From positions 1,984,001-2,048,000 of the forward strand of contig NZ_CP084222.1 in assembly GCF_020268605.1 (NCBI RefSeq): 64,000 nucleotides of DNA. Direction: 5' to 3'. The DNA comes from Arsenophonus apicola. GTDB taxonomy: Bacteria > Pseudomonadota > Gammaproteobacteria > Enterobacterales > Enterobacteriaceae. A model generated the notes under the pieces. It did not search any database. It had not been told where the DNA came from and saw nothing but the letters and a program-made list of their open reading frames with translations. Positions 60,691-64,000 of this stretch are shown here, piece by piece (positions within the stretch are counted from its first letter, which is position 1; each line of letters starts with the position of its first letter). The translations under genes and the position numbers were made by a program.

Positions 60691-61915
60691 ATGCTAATTC
60701 TAAAAGCCTACAAATTCAGACTCGAACCAACCGAAAAACAGTCGCAACGTTTGCGGCAGTTGTGCGGATGCGCTCGTTTTATCTGGAATTACGGGCTAGC
60801 AGAGACGCAACGCATTATTGAATCCGGCGGTAAACTACCGTCAGCGTTTGAACTAAATCGGATGCTCACAGAATGGAAAAAAAAGCCGGAACATTCCTTT
60901 TTGCAAGAAGCCTACACGGATAATCTTCAGCAGAAACTCAAAGATCTGCACGGGGCATGGAAACGCTGCTTTGATAAAAAACTGGCAGCAAAAGCTCCTG
61001 TATTTAAAAGGAAAAATGACGGGCGTGATTCAGTTCGTTTTGTTAATTTTGATAAATATTGTCAGCTCGATAATGGCAGAGTGAGATTACCGTCAGGTTT
61101 GGTATGGGTAAAGTTCCGGCAGTCGCAAAAGCTGTACGGTAAGATTAAAACGCAACCGTTAGCCAACATGCGGGACACTGGTATATATCGTTTCAGGTCG
61201 AACTGGAAATGGACATTCAGCCTCATTCGTCAGCAACAATGATTGGTTTGGATGCAGGTGTAACCAGACTCGCCACGCTGTCAGACGGCACAGTGTTTGA
61301 ACCTGTAAACAGTTTTAAAACCAACCAAAAAAAGCTGGCGAAATTCCAGCGTCAGTTAAGCTGTAAAGTTAAATTCAGCAATAACTGGAAAAACAGAAGC
61401 GAAAAATCCAACGTCTCCACTCGCATATAACCAATATCCGCAAAGACTACCTTCACAAAGTCACCAGTGAAATCAGCAAAAACCACGCGATGATCGTCAT
61501 TGAGGACTTAAAGGTCAGTAACATGTCGAAATCGGCAAAAGGTACACAAGAGCAGCACGGACGGAATGTCAGGGCAAAATCAGGACTTAACCGTTCGATA
61601 CTGGATCAGGGTTGGTATGAAATGCGCCGTCAGCTTGAGTACAAGCAGCTATGGCGCGGTGGTCAGGTATTAGCTGTGCCTCCGGCATATACAAGTCAAC
61701 GGTGTGCATGTTGTGGTCATACAGCGAAAGAAAATCGTCAATCACAAAGTAGATTCGAGTGCCTTGAGTGCGGGTATACAGAGAACGCAGATATCAACGG
61801 AGCTCGTAACATTTTAGCGGCAGGACATGCCGTGTTAGCCTGTGAAGTGAACGGTGCAGTAATGCCGTCAGCAGCAGGAACCAGGCTTCTGAGCGATCAG
61901 ATAGTCTCCGACTAA
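60691..61915 (+). pseudogene. tnpB: IS605 TnpB RNA-guided nuclease, two frameshifts
   Basis: TnpB is the RNA-guided DNA nuclease of IS605 elements, related to Cas12. Three frames must be joined: 60691 to about 61147, about 61150 to 61390, and about 61394 to 61915. Each shift is explained by one missing A in an A run (61147-61150 and 61389-61393); restoring both gives about 408 residues. The RuvC residues are present (Asp in IGLDAGV, Glu in VIEDLKVSNM, Asp in ADINGARNI), as is the zinc finger CACCGH...CLECGY. As written no full protein is made, unless the shifts are sequence errors. Confidence 0.88.
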
Positions 61916-62025
61916 CGGGAATCCCCCTCCTGAGTCACGAAGTGTGAAGGTGGGGGAGGATGTCAACTATTGCATATTATTAATCAATTACAGTGAATGG
62001 CGCTGACTAGTTATATTTATCTCAT

Positions 62026-62682
62026 TTATAATCCCAGGCTGGTCAGTAATTCATCTACTTGGGTTTGCTGACAATAATTTTCTTTGCGGTCAGTCATAAG
62101 TTGTGGTCCATTAAGTAATTCATTCGACCGATTTATCGACGATAAGGAATTAGCAATATCTGGCGTCATATTTTCTAATAAAACTGACACAAGTTGCTGT
62201 TCAATTTCCTGTATTATTAAAGAGAGTTTTTTAATCACTTGGCCGGTTAAATCTTGAAAATCTTGGGCCATCATAATAGCCAATAATTGCGTATTAATTT
62301 GACTATTAACTTGCGGTGACTGAGACAGATACTGTCGCGTATCCGCCACCAACGATTTAGTTTCCGTTAATTCAATGGATAATTGCGCCCATTGATCCCA
62401 GCGTTGTGTCAACTGTTCTGCTTGTTGAATTAACCACTCCTGTTTTGGTTTGATTTGATCGAGACTATTAAGGGTTTTTTCTGCCGCTTGAAAAGTCATC
62501 TGGGCGATATAATCAAGACGCTGTTGGGTATCCGGTATCACTTCTACCGCTCTGGATATATTTTTGTCTAAACCTAACTCACGTAATCCTTCATGAATAA
62601 TGCGGGTCAACCGCCCAAGACGGTTAATGATTTCTAATTTATCGCTATGAGATTCTGGTTTTTCATCTTGCCTGTTAACCAT
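62026..62682 (-). CDS. cheZ: CheY-P phosphatase CheZ
   Basis: Cytosolic phosphatase that removes the phosphate of CheY and ends the tumble signal. The 218-residue helical protein has the catalytic segment AIMMAQDFQDLTGQVIKK (Asp and Gln of DFQDLTGQ) and the C-terminal CheY-binding peptide QTQVDELLTSLGL. It follows cheY by 14 bases. Intact. Confidence 0.95.
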   Translation of the reverse strand: MVNRQDEKPESHSDKLEIINRLGRLTRIIHEGLRELGLDKNISRAVEVIPDTQQRLDYIAQMTFQAAEKTLNSLDQIKPKQEWLIQQAEQLTQRWDQWAQLSIELTETKSLVADTRQYLSQSPQVNSQINTQLLAIMMAQDFQDLTGQVIKKLSLIIQEIEQQLVSVLLENMTPDIANSLSSINRSNELLNGPQLMTDRKENYCQQTQVDELLTSLGL

Positions 62683-62696
62683 ATTACCTCCTTGTT

Positions 62697-63083
62697 TTAT
62701 GCCATTTTTTGAATAATCTGTTCAATTTTCTGCTCAAGAATAGCAGCGGTAAAAGGTTTCACCACATAACCACTGGCACCGGCTTTTGATGCAGCAATGA
62801 TGTTTTCCTTTTTGGCTTCCGCAGTCACCATTAAAACCGGCAGCTTTGCCCACTTTTCCTGTTGGCGGATCGTTTCAAGCAATAATAAACCATCCATATT
62901 GGGCATATTCCAGTCTGTAATAATAAAATCAAAATTATGTTTATTCATTTTAGCCAAAGCATCTTCACCATCTTCAGCCTCTTCTACATTATGAAACCCT
63001 GATTCTTTCAACAAATTACGTAATATTCTTCTCATCGTTGAGAAATCATCTACGATCAGAAACATTAATTCTTTATTTGTCAT
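62697..63083 (-). CDS. cheY: Chemotaxis response regulator CheY
   Basis: Single receiver domain that, when phosphorylated by CheA, binds FliM and reverses the motor. The 128-residue protein has the acidic pair in [11 protein letters not shown], the phosphorylated Asp in [13 protein letters not shown], the switch Thr in MVTAEA and Lys in YVVKPFT. Family length. It lies between cheB and cheZ as in E. coli. Intact. Confidence 0.97.
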   Translation of the reverse strand: MTNKELMFLIVDDFSTMRRILRNLLKESGFHNVEEAEDGEDALAKMNKHNFDFIITDWNMPNMDGLLLLETIRQQEKWAKLPVLMVTAEAKKENIIAASKAGASGYVVKPFTAAILEQKIEQIIQKMA

Positions 63084-63122
63084 GGTTTAAATAGCCCTAT
63101 CTCACTTTCTATTCGTTGCACA

Positions 63123-64000
63123 TTACACTGCATAACGTTGCTCTAATTTATCAAGTAACAATCGACCAAGATCATTAATATCACCAACTTCATCTACCGC
63201 ATTTAACTGCAATGCGACTTTTGGCATACCATAAACAACACAGCTTTTTTCATTCTGTGCAAAGGTATAAGCGCCCGCTTGCCGCATGGCTAATAATCCC
63301 ATAGCTCCATCATTTCCCATTCCAGTAAGAATCATGCCAATTGCCCGCTTTCCTGCGGTTTGAGCAACGGAAAAAAATAAATTATCAACCGAAGGCCGGT
63401 GATGGTTAACCATATCTTGTTGATGCAATACTATTTGGTAATATCGGCCGGTTTTGGTTAAAGCTAAATGAAAATTACCTGGCGCAATATAAACATGTCC
63501 AGCTAATAACTTTTCTCCCTGTTCTGCTTCTTTAACTTGCAGAAAACAGCAACGATTCAAACGCTCAGCAAAAGAGCGGGTGAAACCTGCTGGCATATGT
63601 TGCGCAACGACAATTGCTGGTATATTTTGCGGTAAACCTTGTAATAAATGTCGAATGGCCTCAGTACCACCAGTTGAGGCACCAATTGCAATAACATCAT
63701 TGGTAATTTGCGGTAAGGGCAGATTAAGCTTTGGATATTTCGCTACTTGATAGCGCCTTTTTATAATATTTGCTTTTGCTGCCACTCTTATTTTGTCACT
63801 TAATAAATTGGCATAAGCCGATACACCTTGTTTGAAATTCAAGGTTTGTTTGGTGACAAAATCTACCGCGCCTAACTCCAAAGCACGTAATGTTGCCTGT
63901 GAGCCATTAGTGGTTAAGGTTGAAACCATAATCACCGGCATCGGACGTAAGCGCATGATTTTTTCTAAAAAAGAGAGTCCATCCATGCGTGGCATCTCAA
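63123..64000 (-). CDS. cheB: Chemotaxis methylesterase CheB (C-terminal part, runs off window)
   Basis: Response-regulator methylesterase that demethylates or deamidates chemoreceptors. The frame still reads EMPRMDGLSFLEK at the window end, so the N-terminal half of the receiver domain lies outside. Present are the rest of the receiver (MVSTLTTNGSQATLRALELGAVDFVTK), the linker and the esterase domain with IGASTGGTEAIRHLL (catalytic Ser), QHMPAGFTRSFAERLN (His) and GMGNDGAMGLLAM (Asp). No lesion is seen. Confidence 0.95.
   Translation of the reverse strand, partial: EMPRMDGLSFLEKIMRLRPMPVIMVSTLTTNGSQATLRALELGAVDFVTKQTLNFKQGVSAYANLLSDKIRVAAKANIIKRRYQVAKYPKLNLPLPQITNDVIAIGASTGGTEAIRHLLQGLPQNIPAIVVAQHMPAGFTRSFAERLNRCCFLQVKEAEQGEKLLAGHVYIAPGNFHLALTKTGRYYQIVLHQQDMVNHHRPSVDNLFFSVAQTAGKRAIGMILTGMGNDGAMGLLAMRQAGAYTFAQNEKSCVVYGMPKVALQLNAVDEVGDINDLGRLLLDKLEQRYAV

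Larger units (their letters stand above)
60150..61970. mobile_element. IS200/IS605-family element with divergent tnpA and tnpB
   Basis: An element of about 1.8 kb with tnpA on the minus strand and tnpB on the plus strand, 58 bases apart. Subterminal hairpins mark both ends: CTCCCACC/GGTGGGAG (60169-60176 with 60184-60191) on the left and TCCCCCTCC/GGTGGGGGA (61922-61930 with 61949-61957, one mismatch) on the right. There are no terminal inverted repeats or target duplication, as expected for this family. Exact ends are uncertain by about 10-20 bases. It separates flhB and the lipoprotein gene from cheZ without breaking a gene. Confidence 0.88.

Noticed and set aside
1..64000. CRISPR array, prophage block, secretion or defence island
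   Set aside because: No regularly spaced repeats, no integrase or phage structural genes, and no linked defence genes were seen; the only phage-like items are a lone exonuclease-like gene and a dead toxin-antitoxin pair.

Overview
The window is AT-rich chromosomal DNA of a gammaproteobacterium in the order Enterobacterales. Gene order and protein similarity point to the Morganellaceae side (Proteus/Providencia/Arsenophonus-like). The mixture of intact operons, nonsense and frameshift mutations, long AT-rich spacers, a chitin-active LPMO and an IS200/IS605 element suggests a host-associated, probably insect-associated, bacterium in an early stage of genome decay. The genus-level suggestion (Arsenophonus-like) is inference from recognised protein families, not from a database search.

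Layout. 1-1.4 kb: 5' part of uvrB (minus strand) with a LexA box and DnaA boxes upstream. 2-7 kb: biotin cluster, bioBFCD (minus) divergent from bioA (plus), with a degenerate BirA operator between them. 7-16 kb: pgl, an accessory insert holding a degenerate exonuclease-like gene and a CBP21-type LPMO, then ybhA, modABC with a clear ModE operator, and cycA. 16-22 kb: divergent putP and putA; putA is cut by one in-frame stop between its two catalytic domains and also lacks the N-terminal DNA-binding domain.

22-64 kb is one large flagellar/chemotaxis locus: fliAZ, three tandem flagellin genes, fliDST, fliE, fliFGHIJKLMNOPQR, a pheC-like gene, flgLK, flgJIHGFEDCB, flgAMN, a dead toxin-antitoxin remnant, flhAB, then a small lipoprotein gene and an IS605-type element, then cheZ, cheY and part of cheB. 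Sigma-28 type promoters can be read directly in front of fliC1, fliC2, fliD, flgM and flgKL.

Together the flagellar genes encode nearly a complete basal body, export gate, hook, filament and regulators (FliA/FlgM/FliZ). Three key parts are broken as written: fliF (MS ring; amber codon), fliH (export ATPase regulator; frameshift) and flhB (export switch; frameshift). Either the flagellum is being lost, or some of the single-base indels, all lying in homopolymer runs, are sequence errors; the nonsense codons in fliF and putA are not explained that way. I see no CRISPR array, tRNA or rRNA, and no convincing new defence or regulatory system. The most interesting items are the broken but otherwise well-preserved flagellar locus, the tandem flagellin paralogues with exchanged ends, and the LPMO with an unusual N-terminus.
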